A DNA stretch of 64,000 nucleotides from assembly GCF_050003625.1 (NCBI RefSeq), contig NC_134398.1, positions 198,655,700 to 198,719,699 on the forward strand, read 5' to 3'. Positions 36,501 through 50,032 of the stretch are shown here, piece by piece. Positions within the stretch are counted from its first letter, which is position 1. Every line of letters starts with the position of its first letter. The notes beneath the pieces were generated by a model. It saw only the letters and a list, made by a program, of their open reading frames with translations, made no database searches and was not told the origin of the DNA. Source of the DNA: Haematobia irritans (lineage: Eukaryota > Arthropoda > Insecta > Diptera > Muscidae). The translations under genes were made by a program, and so were the position numbers.

Positions 36501-37130
36501 TATTTTGGCCATATCTCCTTAAATATGCGTCCTAGAGCGAAAAGGACGATAATTCGTGAGCACCCCTCAAAAATCAAAATTTTGATGAAAATCCTCAAAA
36601 AAATGAAATTTTTATATGAAAAACTTATTTTGGCCATATCTCCTTAAATATGCGTCCTAGAGCGATAAGGACGATAATTCGTGACCACCCCTCAAAAATC
36701 AAAATTTTGGTGAAATTCCTTGAAAAATTGAAATTTTTATATGAAAAACTTATTTTGGCCATATTTCCTTAAATATGCGTCCTAGAGCGAAAAGGACGAT
36801 AATTCGTGACCTCCCCTCAAAAATCAAAATTTTGGTGAAAATCCTTGAAAAATTGAAATTTTTATATGAAAAACTTATTTTGGCCATATCTCCTTAAATA
36901 TGCGTCCTAGAGCGAAAAGGACGATAATTCGTGACCACCCCTCAAAAATCAAAATTTTGATGAAAATCCTAGAAAAAATGAAATTTTTATATGAAAAACT
37001 TATTTTGGCCATATCTCCTTAAATATGCGTCCTAGAGCGATAAGGACGATAATTCGTAACCACCCCTCAAAAATCAAAATTTTGGTGAAATTCCTTGAAA
37101 AATTGAAATTTTTATATGAAAAACTTATTT
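33541..37130 (+). repeat. Tandem duplication inside the satellite, 1750-1875 bp spacing
   Basis: AAAGGACAAT at 33541 and 33791 reappears at 35291 and 35541 (spacing 1750). CAAAATTATG at 33951 and 35826, TTCCTTGTAA at 34341 and 36216, and AACTCGTGAC at 34551 and 36426 are each 1875 apart. The step from 1750 to 1875 is one 125-bp monomer. The unit therefore spans 14-15 monomers and is present about twice. Confidence 0.9.
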
Positions 37131-38160
37131 TGGCCATATCTCGTTAAATATGCGTCCTAGAGCGAAAAGGATGATAATTCGTGACCACACCCCAAAAATC
37201 AAAATTTTGATGAAAATCCTCAAAAAAATTAAATTTTTATATGAAAAACTTATTTTGGCCATATCTCCTTAAATATGCGTAATAGAGCGAAAAGGACGAT
37301 AATTCGTGACCACCCCCCAAAAATCAAAATTTTGATGAAAATCCTCAAAAAATGAAATTTTTATATGAAAAACTTATTTTGACCATATCTCCTTAAATAT
37401 GCATCCTAGAGCGATAAGGACGATAATTCGTGACCACCCCTCAAAAATCAAAATTTTGGTGAAATTACTTGAAAAATTGAAATTTTTATATGAAAAACTT
37501 ATTTTGGCCATATCTCCTTAAATATGCGTCCTAGAGCGAAAAGGACGATAATTCGTGACCACCCCTCAAAAATCAAAATTTTGATGAAAATCCTCAAAAA
37601 TATGAAATTTTTATATGAAAAACTTATTTTGGCCATATCTCCTTAAATATGCATCCTAGAGCGATAAGGACGATAATTCGTGACCACCCCTCAAAAATCA
37701 AAATTTTGGTGAAATTACTTGAAAAATTGAAATTTTTATACGAAAAACTTATTTTGGCCATATCTCCTTAAATATGCGTCCTAGAGCGAAAAGGACGATA
37801 ATTCGTGACCACCCCTCAAAAATCAAAATTTTGATGAAAATCCTCAAAAATATGAAATTTTTATATGAAAAACTTATTTTGGCCATATCTCCTTAAATAT
37901 GCGTCCTAGAGCGATTAGGACGATAATTCGTGACCACACCTCAAAAATCAAAATTTTGGTGAAATTCCTTGAAAAATTGAAATTTTTATATGAAAAACTT
38001 ATTTTGGCCATATCTCCTTAAATATGCGTCCTAGAGCGAAACGGATGATAATTCGTGACCGCCCCCCAAAAATCAAAATTTTGATGAAAATCCTCAAAAA
38101 AATGAAATTGTTATATGAAAAACTTATGTTGGCCATATCTCTTTAAATATGCGTCCTAGA

Positions 38161-40530
38161 GCGATTAGGACGATAATTCGTGACCACACCTCAAAAATCA
38201 AAATTTTGGTGAAATTCCTTGAAAAATTGAAATTTTTATATGAAAAACTTATTTTGGCCATATCTCCTTAAATATGCGTCCTAGAGCGAAAAGGACGATA
38301 ATTCGTGACCACCCCTCAAAAATCAAAATTTTGATGAAAATCCTCAAAAATATGAAATTTTTATATGAAAAACTTATTTTGGCCATATCTCCTTAAATAT
38401 GCGTCCTAGAGCGATAGGGACGATAATTCGTGACCACACCTCAAAAATCAAAATTTTGGTGCAAAACCTTGAAAAATTGAAATTTTTATATGAAAAACTT
38501 ATTTTGGCCATATTTCCTTAAATATGCGTCCTAGAGCGATAAGGACGATAATTCGTGACCATCCCTCAAAAATCAAAATTTTGATGAAAATCCTCAAAAA
38601 ATGAAATTTTTATATGAAAAACTTATTTTGGCCATATCTCCTTAAATATGCGTCCTAGAGCGAAAAGGACGATAATTCGTGACCACCCCTCAAAAATCAA
38701 AATTTTGGTGAAAATCCTTGAAAAATTGAAATTTTTATATGAAAAACTTATTTTGGCCATATCTCGTTAAATATGCGTCCTAGAGCGAAAAGGATGATAA
38801 TTCGTGACCACCCCCCAAAAATCAAAATGTTGGTGAAAATCCTTGAAAATTTGAAATTTTTATATGAAAAACTTATTTTGGCCATATCTCCTTAAATATG
38901 CGTCCTAGAGCGAAAATGATGATAATTCGTGACCACCCCCCAAAAATCAAAATTTTGGTGCAAAACCTTGAAAAATTGAAATTTTTATATGAAAAACTTA
39001 TTTTGGCCATATCTCGTTAAATATGCGTCCTAGAGCGATAAGGACGATAATTCGTGACCACCCCTCAAATATCAAAATTTTGGTGCAAAACCTTGAAAAA
39101 TTGAAATTTTTATATGAAAAACTTATTTTGGCCATATCTCCTTAAATATGCGTCCTAGAGCGAAAAGGACGATAATTCGTGACCACCCCTCAAAAATCAA
39201 AATTTTGATGAAAATCCTCAAAAATATGAAATTTTTATATGAAAAACTTATTTTGGCCATATCTCCTTAAATATGCATCCTAGAGCGATAAGGACGATAA
39301 TTCGTGACCACCCCTCAAAAATCAAAATTTTGGTGAAATTACTTGAAAAATTGAAATTTTTATACGAAAAACTTATTTTGGCCATATCTCCTTAAATATG
39401 CGTCCTAGAGCGAAAAGGACGATAATTCGTGACCACCCCTCAAAAATCAAAATTTTGATGAAAATCCTCAAAAATATGAAATTTTTATATGAAAAACTTA
39501 TTTTGGCCATATCTCCTTAAATATGCGTCCTAGAGCGATTAGGACGATAATTCGTGACCACACCTCAAAAATCAAAATTTTGGTGAAATTCCTTGAAAAA
39601 TTGAAATTTTTATATGAAAAACTTATTTTGGCCATATCTCCTTAAATATGCGTCCTAGAGCGAAAAGGACGATAATTCGTGACCACCCCTCAAAAATCAA
39701 AATTTTGATGAAAATCCTCAAAAATATGAAATTTTTATATGAAAAACTTATTTTGGCCATATCTCCTTAAATATGCGTCCTAGAGCGATAGGGACGATAA
39801 TTCGTGACCACACCTCAAAAATCAAAATTTTGGTGCAAAACCTTGAAAAATTGAAATTTTTATATGAAAAACTTATTTTGGCCATATTTCCTTAAATATG
39901 CGTCCTAGAGCGATAAGGACGATAATTCGTGACCATCCCTCAAAAATCAAAATTTTGATGAAAATCCTCAAAAAATGAAATTTTTATATGAAAAACTTAT
40001 TTTGGCCATATCTCCTTAAATATGCGTCCTAGAGCGAAAAGGACGATAATTCGTGACCACCCCTCAAAAATCAAAATTTTGGTGAAAATCCTTGAAAAAT
40101 TGAAATTTTTATATGAAAAACTTATTTTGGCCATATCTCGTTAAATATGCGTCCTAGAGCGAAAAGGATGATAATTCGTGACCACCCCCCAAAAATCAAA
40201 ATGTTGGTGAAAATCCTTGAAAATTTGAAATTTTTATATGAAAAACTTATTTTGGCCATATCTCCTTAAATATGCGTCCTAGAGCGAAAATGATGATAAT
40301 TCGTGACCACCCCCCAAAAATCAAAATTTTGGTGCAAAACCTTGAAAAATTGAAATTTTTATATGAAAAACTTATTTTGGCCATATCTCGTTAAATATGC
40401 GTCCTAGAGCGATAAGGACGATAATTCGTGACCACCCCTCAAATATCAAAATTTTGGTGCAAAACCTTGAAAAATTGAAATTTTTATATGAAAAACTTAT
40501 TTTGGCCATATCTCCTTAAATATGCGCCCT
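38161..40530 (+). repeat. Tandem duplication of 11 monomers (1374 bp)
   Basis: GCGATTAGG at 38161 and 39535, GCGATAGGGA at 38411 and 39785, and CAAATATCAAAATTTTGG at 39066 and 40440 are each separated by exactly 1374 bp. Just upstream the spacing is 1624 (37911 to 39535), two monomers more, so the left copy has two extra monomers carrying GAAATTGTTATATG. Confidence 0.9.
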
Positions 40531-43500
40531 AGAGCGAAAAGAATGATAATTCGTGACCGCCCCCCAAAAATCAAAATTTTGATGAAAATCCTCAAAAAAT
40601 GAAATTATTATATGAAAAACTTATTTTGGCCATATCTCCTTAAATATGCGTCCTAGAGCGAAAAGAGCGATAATTCGTGACCACCCCTCAAAAATCAAAA
40701 TTTTGGTAAAATTACTTGAAAAATTGAAATTTTTATATGAAAAACTTATTTTGGCCATATCTCCTTAAATATGCGTCCTAGAGCGATAAGGACGATAATT
40801 CGTGACCACCCCTCAAAAATCAAAATTTTGGTGCAAAACCTTGAAAAATTGAAATTTTTATATGAAAAACTTATTTTGGCCATATCTCCTTAAATATGCG
40901 TCCTAGAGCGATAAGGACGATAATTCGTGACCACCCCTCAAAAATCAAAATTTTGGTGAAATTACTTGAAAAATTGAAATTTTTATATGAAAAACTTATT
41001 TTGGCCATATCTCCTTAAATATGCGTCCTAGAGCGAAAAGGACGATAATTCGTGACCACCCCTCAAAAATCAAAATTTTGATGAAAATCCTCAAAAAAAT
41101 GAAATTTTTATATGAAAAACTTATTTTGGCCATATCTCCTTAAATATGCGTCCTAGAGCGATTAGGACGATAATTCGTGACCACACCTCAAAGATCAAAA
41201 TTTTGGTAAAATTCCTTGAAAAATTGAAATTTTTATATGAAAAACTTATTTTGGCCATATCTCCTTAAATATGCGCCCTAGAGCGAAAAGAATGATGATT
41301 CGTGACCACCCCTCAAAAATCAAAATTTTTGGTGAAAATCCGTGAAAAATTGAAATTTTTATATGAAAAACTTATTTTGGCCATATCTCCTTAAATATGT
41401 GTCCTAGAGCGAAAAGGATGATAATTCGTGACCGCCCCCCAAAAATCAAAATTTTGATGAAAATCCTCAAAAAAATGAAATTGTTATATGAAAAACTTAT
41501 TTTGGCCATATCTCCTTAAATATGCGTCCTAGAGCGAAAAGAACGATAATTCGTGACCACCCCTCAAAAATCAAAATTTTGGTGAAAATCCTTGAAAAAT
41601 TGAAATTTTTATATGAAAAATTTATTTTGGCCATATCTCGTTAAATATGCGTCCTAGAGCGAAAAGGATGATAATTCGTGACCACCCCCCAAAAATCAAA
41701 ATTTTGGTGAAAATCCTTGAAAATTTGAAATTTTTATATGAAAAACTTATTTTGGCCATATCTCCTTAAATATGCGTCCTAGAGCGAAAATGATGATAAT
41801 TCGTGACCACCCCCCGAAAATCAAAATTTTGGTGCAAAACCTTGAAAAATTGAAATTTTTATATGAAAAACTTATTTTGGCCATATCTCCTTAAATATGC
41901 GTCCTAGAGCGATAAGGACGATAATTCGTAACCACCCCTCAAAAATCAAAATTTTGGTGAAATTCCTTGAAAAATTGAAATTTTTATATGAAAAACTTAT
42001 TTTGGCCATATCTCCTTAAATATGCGTCCTAGAGCGGAAAGGACGATAATTCGTGACCACCCCTCAAAAATCAAAATTTTGGTGAAAATCCTTGAAAAAT
42101 TGAAATTTTTATATGAAAAACTTATTTTGGCCATATCTCGTTAAATATGCGTCCTAGAGCGAAAAGGATGATAATTCGTGACCACCCCCCAAAAATCAAA
42201 ATTTTGGTGAAAATCCTTGAAAATTTGAAATTTTTATATGAAAAACTTATTTTGGCCATATCTCCTTAAATATGCGTCCTAGAGCGATTAGGACGATAAG
42301 TCGTGATCACCCCTCAAAAATCAAAATTTTGGTGAAATTCCTCAAAAAATGAAATTTTTATATGAAAAACTTATTTTGGCCATATCTCCTTAAATATGCG
42401 TCCTAGAGCGAAAAGGATGATAATTCGTGACCACCCCTCAAAAATCAAAATTTTGGTGAAATTACTTGAAAATTTTAAATTTTTATATGGAAAACTTATT
42501 TTGGCCATATCTCCTTAAATATGCGTCCTAGAGCGAAAAGGACGATAATTCGTGACCACCCTTCAAAAATCAAAATTTTGGTGAAAATCCTTGAAAAATT
42601 TAAATTTTTATATGAAAAACTTATTTTGGCCATATCTCCTTAAATATGCGTCCTAGAGCGAAAAGGATGATAATTCGTGACCGCCCCCCAAAAATCAAAA
42701 TTTTGATGAAAATCCTCAAAAAATGAAATTGTTATATGAAAAACTTATTTTGGCCATATCTCTTTAAATATGCGTCGTAGAGCGATAGGGACGATAATTC
42801 GTGACCACACCTCAAAAATCAAAATTTTGGTGAAAATCCTTGAAAATTTTAAATTTTTATATGAAAAACTTATTTTGGCCATATCTCCTTAAATATGCGT
42901 CCTAGAGCGAAAAGGATGATAATTCGTGACCGCCCCCCAAAAATCAAAATTTTGATGAAAATCCTCAAAAAAATGAAATTGTTATATGAAAAACTTATTT
43001 TGGCCATATCTCTTTAAATATGCGTCGTAGAGCGAAAAGGACGATAATTCGTCACCACCCCCAAAAATCAAAATTTTGATGAAAATCCTCAAATAAATGA
43101 AATTTTTATATGAAAAACTTATTTTGGCCATATCTCCTTAAATATGCGTAATAGAGCGAAAAGGACGATAATTCGTGACCACCCCCCAAAAATCAAAATT
43201 TTGATGAAAATCCTCAAAAAATGAAATTATTATATGAAAAACTTATTTTGGCCATATCTCCTTAAACATGCGTCCTAGAGCGAAAAGAGCGATAATTCGT
43301 GACCACCCCTCAAAAATCAAAATTTTGGTAAAATAACTTGAAAAATTGAAATTTTTATATGAAAAACTTATTTTGGCCATATCTCCTTAAATATGCGTCC
43401 TAGAGCGATAAGGACGATAATTCGTGACCACCCCTCAAAAATCAAAATTTTGGTGCAAAACCTTGAAAATTTGAAATTTTTATATGAAAAACTTATTTTG

Positions 43501-45280
43501 GCCATATCTCCTTAAATATGCGTCCTAGAGCGATAAGGACGATAATTCGTAACCACCCCTCAAAAATCAAAATTTTGGTGAAATTCCTTGAAAAATTGAA
43601 ATTTTTATGTAAAAAACTTATTTTGGCCATATCTCCTTAAATATGCGTCCTAGAGCGAAAAGGACGATAATTCGTGACCACCCCTCAAAAATCAAAATTT
43701 TGGTGAAAATCCTTGAAAAATTTAAATTTTTATATGAAAAACTTATTTTGGCCATATCTCGTTAAATATGCGTCCTAGAGCGAAAAGGATGATAATTCGT
43801 GACCACCCCCCAAAAATCAAAATTTTGGTGAAAATCCTTGAAAATTTGAAATTTTTATATGAAAAACTTATTTTGGCCATATCTCCTTAAATATGCGTCC
43901 TAGAGCGATAAGGACGATAATTCGTGACCACCCCTCAAAAATCAAAATTTTGGTGAAATTACTTGAAAAATTGAAATTTTTATATGAAAAACTTATTTTG
44001 GCCATATCTCCTTAAATATGCGCCCTAGAGCGAAAAGAATGATAATTCGTGACCGCCCCCCAAAAATCAAAATTTTGATGAAAATCCTCAAAAAATGAAA
44101 TTATTATATGAAAAACTTATTTTGGCCATATCTCCTTAAATATGCGTCCTAGAGCGATAAGGACGATAATTCGTGACCACCCCTCAAAAATCAAAATTTT
44201 GGTGCAAAACCTTGAAAAATTGAAATTTTTATATGAAAAACTTATTTTGGCCATATCTCCTTAAATATGCATCCTAGAGCGATAAGGACGATAATTCGTG
44301 ACCACCCCTCAAAAATCAAAATTTTGGTGAAATTACTTGAAAAATTGAAATTTTTATATGAAAAACTTATTTTGGCCATATCTCCTTAAATATGCGTCCT
44401 AGAGCGAAAAGGACGATAATTCGTGACCACCCCTCAAAAATCAAAATTTTGATGAAAATCCTCAAAAAAATGAAATTTTTATATGAAAAACTTATTTTGG
44501 CCATATCTCCTTAAATATGCGTCCTAGAGCGATTAGGACGATAATTCGTGACCACACCTCAAAAATCAAAATTTTGGCGAAATTCCTTGAAAAATTGAAA
44601 TTTTTATATGAAAAACTTATTTTGGCCATATCTCCTTAAATATGCGTCCTAGAGCGAAACGGATGATAATTCGTGACCGCCCCCCAAAAATCAAAATTTT
44701 GATGAAAATCCTCAAAAAAATGAAATTGTTATATGAAAAACTTATTTTGGCCATATCTCTTTAAATATGCGTCCTAGAGCGAAAAGGACGATAATTCGTG
44801 ACCACCCCTCAAAAATCAAAATTTTGATGAAAATCCTCAAAAAAATTAAATTTTTATATGAAAAACTTATTTTGGCCATATCTCCTTAAATATGCGTCCT
44901 AGAGCGATTAGGACGATAATTCGTGACCACACCTCAAAAATCAAAATTTTGGCGAAATTCCTTGAAAAATTGAAATTTTTATATGAAAAACTTATTTTGG
45001 CCATATCTCCTTAAATATGCGTCGTAGAGCGAAAAGGACGATAATTCGTGACCATCCCTCAAAAATCAAAATTTTGATGAAAATCCTCAAAAAAATGAAA
45101 TTGTTATATGAAAAACTTATTTTGGCCATATCTCTTTAAATATGCGTCCTAGAGCGAAAAGGACGATAATTCGTGACCACCCCTCAAAAATCAAAATTTT
45201 GATGAAAATCCTCAAAAAAATTAAATTTTTATATGAAAAACTTATTTTGGCCATATCTCCTTAAATATGCGTCCTAGAGC

Positions 45281-45990
45281 GATAAGGACGATAATTCGTG
45301 ACCATCCCTCAAAAATCAAAATTTTGGTGAAAATCCTTGAAAAATTGAAATTTTTATATGAAAAACTTATTTTGGCCATATCTCGTTAAATATGCGTCCT
45401 AGAGCGAAAAGGATGATAATTCGTGACCACCCCCCAAAAATCAAAATGTTGGTGAAAATCCTTGAAAATTTGAAATTTTTATATGAAAAACTTATTTTGG
45501 CCATATCTCCTTAAATATGCGTCCTAGAGCGAAAATGATGATAATTCGTGACCACCCCCCAAAAATCAAAATTTTGGTGCAAAACCTTGAAAAATAGAAA
45601 TTTTTATATGAAAAACTTATTTTGGCCATATCTCGTTAAATATGCGTCCTAGAGCGATAAGGACGATAATTCGTGACCACCCCTCAAAAATCAAAATTTT
45701 GGTGAAAATCCTTGAAAATTTGAAATTTTTATATGAAAAACTTATTTTGGCCATATCTCCTTAAATATGCGCCCTAGAGCGAAAAGAATGATAATTCGTG
45801 ACCGCCCCCCAAAAATCAAAATTTTGATGAAAATCCTCAAAAAATGAAATTATTATATGAAAAACTTATTTTGGCCATATCTCCTTAAATATGCGTCCTA
45901 GAGCGAAAAGAGCGATAATTCGTGACCACCCCTCAAAAATCAAAATTTTGGTAAAATTACTTGAAAATTTGAAATTTTTATATGAAAAAC
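45281..45990 (+). repeat. Duplicated block, copy 1 (partner 49148-49857, 3867 bp away)
   Basis: The variant order is the same in both copies: CTCGTTAAATATG, CAAAATGTTGG, GCGAAAATGATG, AAAATAGAAA, GCGCCCTAGAG, then GAAATTATTATATG. AAAATAGAAA at 45591 and 49458, and GCCCTAGAGC at 45771 and 49638, are both 3867 apart, equal to 31 monomers. GCGAAAAGAGCG here is GCGAAAAGGGCG in the partner. Confidence 0.88.
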
Positions 45991-46400
45991 TTATTTTGGC
46001 CATATCTCCTTAAATATGCGTCCTAGAGCGATTAGGACGATAATTCGTGATCACCCCTCAAAAATCAAAATTTTGGTGAAATTCCTCAAAAAATGAAATT
46101 TTTATATGAAAAACTTATTTTGGCCATATCTCCTTAAATATGCGTCCTAGAGCGAAAAGGATGATAATTCGTGACCACCCCTCAAAAATCAAAATTTTGG
46201 TGAAATTACTTGAAAATTTTAAATTTTTATATGGAAAACTTATTTTGGCCATATCTCCTTAAATATGCGTCCTAGAGCGAAAAGGACGATAATTCGTGAC
46301 CACCCCTCAAAAATCAAAATTTTGGTGAAAATCCTTGAAAAATTGAAATTTTTATATGAAAAACTTATTTTGGCCATATCTCCTTAAATATGCGTCCTAG

Positions 46401-47760
46401 AGCGATAAGGACGATAATTCGTGACCACACCTCAAAAATCAAAATTTTGGTGCAAAACCTTGAAAAATTGAAATTTTTATATGAAAAACTTATTTTGGCC
46501 ATATCTCCTTAAATATGCGTCCTAGAGCGAAAAGGACGATAATTCGTGACCACCCCTCAAAAATCAAAATTTTGGTGAAAATCCTTGAAAAATTGAAATT
46601 TTTATATGAAAAACTTATTTTGGCCATATCTCCTTAAATATGCGTCCTAGAGCGAAAAGGACGATAATTCGTGACCACCCCTCAAAAATCAAAATTTTGG
46701 TGAAATTACTTGAAAAATTGAAATTTTTATATGAAAAACTTATTTTGGCCATATCTCCTTAAATATGCGTCCTAGAGCGAAAAGGATGATAATTCGTGAC
46801 CACCCCCCAAAAATCAAAATTTTGATGAAAATCCTCAAAAATTGAAATTTTTATATGAAAAACTTATTTTGGCCATATCTCCTTAAATATGCGTCCTAGA
46901 GCGAAAAGGATGATAATTCGTGACCACCCCCCAAAAATCAAAATTTTGATGAAAATCCTCAAAAATTGAAATTTTTATATGGAAAACTTATTTTGGCCAT
47001 ATCTCCTTAAATATGCGTCCTAGAGCGAAAAGGACGATAATTCGTGACCACCCCTCAAAAATCAAAATTTTGGTGAAAATCCTTGAAAAATTGAAATTTT
47101 TATATGAAAAACTTATTTTGGCCATATCTCCTTAAATATGCGTCCTAGAGCGATAAGGACGATAATTCGTGACCACACCTCAAAAATCAAAATTTTGGTG
47201 CAAAACCTTGAAAAATTGAAATTTTTATATGAAAAACTTATTTTGGCCATATCTCCTTAAATATGCGTCCTAGAGCGAAAAGGACGATAATTCGTGACCA
47301 CCCCTCAAAAATCAAAATTTTGGTGAAAATCCTTGAAAAATTGAAATTTTTATATGAAAAACTTATTTTGGCCATATCTCCTTAAATATGCGTCCTAGAG
47401 CGAAAAGGACGATAATTCGTGACCACCCCCCAAAAATCAAAATTTTGGTGAAATTACTTGAAAAATTGAAATTTTTATATGAAAAACTTATTTTGGCCAT
47501 ATCTCCTTAAATATGCGTCCTAGAGCGAAAAGGATGATAATTCGTGACCACCCCCCAAAAATCAAAATTTTGATGAAAATCCTCAAAAATTGAAATTTTT
47601 ATATGAAAAACTTATTTTGGCCATATCTCCTTAAATATGCGTCCTAGAGCGAAAAGGATGATAATTCGTGACCACCCCCCAAAAATCAAAATTTTGATGA
47701 AAATCCTCAAAAATTGAAATTTTTATATGAAAAACTTATTTTGGCCATATCTCCTTAAAT
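46401..47760 (+). repeat. Tandem duplication of 6 monomers (748 bp)
   Basis: A six-monomer series starting with AGCGATAAGG recurs at 46401 and 47149. The order of subtypes (GGTGCAAAACC, GGTGAAAATCC, GGTGAAATTACTTG, then two GATGAAAATCCTCAAAAATT monomers) is preserved. The second copy fades out near 47760 where a new subtype order begins. Confidence 0.87.
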
Positions 47761-49147
47761 ATGCGTCCTAGAGCGATAAGGACGATAATTCGTGACCACA
47801 CCTCAAAAATCAAAATTTTGGTGCAAAACCTTGAAAAATTGAAATTTTTATATGAAAAACTTATTTTGGCCATATCTCCTTAAATATGCGTCCTAGAGCG
47901 AAAAGGACGATAATTCGTGACCACCTCTCAAAAATCAAAATTTTAACGAAAATCCTCAAAAAAATGAAATTTTTATATGAAAAACTTATTTTGGCCATAT
48001 CTCCTTAAATATGCGTCCTAGAGCGATAAGGACGATAATTCGTAACCACCCCCCAAAAATCAAAATTTTGGTGAAATTCCTTGAAAAATTGAAATTTTTA
48101 TATGAAAAACTTATTTTGGCCATATCTTCTTAAATATGCGTCCTAGAGCGAAAAGGATGATAATTCGTGACCACCCCCCAAAAATCAAAATTTTGATGAA
48201 AATCCTCAAAAATTGAAATTTTTATATGAAAAACTTATTTTGGCCATATCTCCTTAAATATGCGTCCTAGAGCGATAAGGACGATAATTCGTGACCACAC
48301 CTCAAAAATCAAAATTTTGGTGCATAACCTTGAAAAATTTAAATTTTTATATGAAAAACTTATTTTGGACATATCTCCTTAAATATGCGTCCTAGAGCGA
48401 AAAGGACGATAATTCGTGACCACCCCTCAAAAATCAAAATTTTGGTGAAAATCCTTGAAAATTTGAAATTTTTATATGAAAAACTTATTTTGGCCATATC
48501 TCCTTAAATATGCGTCCTAGAGCGAAACGGATGATAATTCGTGACCTCCCCCCAAAAATCAAAATTTTGATGAAAATCCTCAAAAAAATTAAATTTTTCT
48601 ATGAAAAACTTATTTTGGCCATATCTCCTTAAATATGCGTCCTAGAGCGAAAAGGACGATAATTCGTGACCACCCCTCAAAAATCAAAATTTTGGTGAAA
48701 ATCCTTAAAAAATTGACATTTTTATATGAAAAACTTATTTTGGCCATATCTCCTTAAATATGCGTCCTAGAGCGAAAAGGATGATAATTCGTGACCACCC
48801 CTCAAAAATCAAAATTTTGATGAAAATCCTCAAAAAAATGAAATTGTTATATGAAAAACTTATTTTGGCCATATCTCTTTAAATATGCGTCCTAGAGCGA
48901 AAAGGACGATAATTCGTGACCTCCCCTCAAAAATCAAAATTTTGATGAAAATCCTCAAAAAAATTAAATTTTTATATGAAAAACTTATTTTGGCCATATC
49001 TCCTTAAATATGCGTCCTAGAGCGATAAGGACGATAATTCGTGACCATCCCTCAAAAATCAAAATTTTGATGAAAATCCTCAAAAAATTAAATTTTTATA
49101 TGAAAAACTTATTTTGGCCATATCTCCTTAAATATGCGTCCTAGAGC

Positions 49148-49857
49148 GAAAAGGACGATAATTCGTGACCACCCCTCAAAAATCAAAATTTTGGTGAAAA
49201 TCCTTGAAAAATTGAAATTTTTATATGAAAAACTTATTTTGGCCATATCTCGTTAAATATGCGTCCTAGAGCGAAAAGGATGATAATTCGTGACCACCCC
49301 CCAAAAATCAAAATGTTGGTGAAAATCCTTGAAAATTTGAAATTTTTATATGAAAAACTTATTTTGGCCATATCTCCTTAAATATGCGTCCTAGAGCGAA
49401 AATGATGATAATTCGTGACCACCCCCCAAAAATCAAAATTTTGGTGCAAAACCTTGAAAAATAGAAATTTTTATATGAAAAACTTATTTTGGCCATATCT
49501 CGTTAAATATGCGTCCTAGAGCGATAAGGACGATAATTCGTGACCACCCCTCAAAAATCAAAATTTTGGTGAAAATCCTTGAAAATTTGAAATTTTTATA
49601 TGAAAAACTTATTTTGGCCATATCTCCTTAAATATGCGCCCTAGAGCGAAAAGAATGATAATTCGTGACCGCCCCCCAAAAATCAAAATTTTGATGAAAA
49701 TCCTCAAAAAATGAAATTATTATATGAAAAACTTATTTTGGCCATATCTCCTTAAATATGCGTCCTAGAGCGAAAAGGGCGATAATTCGTGACCACCCCT
49801 CAAAAATCAAAATTTTGGTAAAATTACTTGAAAATTTGAAATTTTTATATGAAAAAC
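49148..49857 (+). repeat. Duplicated block, copy 2 (partner 45281-45990)
   Basis: This is the second copy of the block whose variants lie 3867 bp upstream. It sits directly before the 11-monomer repeat beginning near 50 kb, showing that duplications of different length are stacked next to one another in this part of the array. Confidence 0.85.
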
Positions 49858-50032
49858 TTATTTTGGCCATATCTCCTTAAATATGCGTCCTAGAGCGAAA
49901 AGGACGATAATTCGTGACCACCCCTCAAAAATCAAAATTTTGGTGAAAATCCTTGAAAAATTGAAATTTTTATATGAAAAACTTATTTTGGCCATATCTC
50001 CTTAAATATGCGTCCTAGAGCGAAAAGGATGA

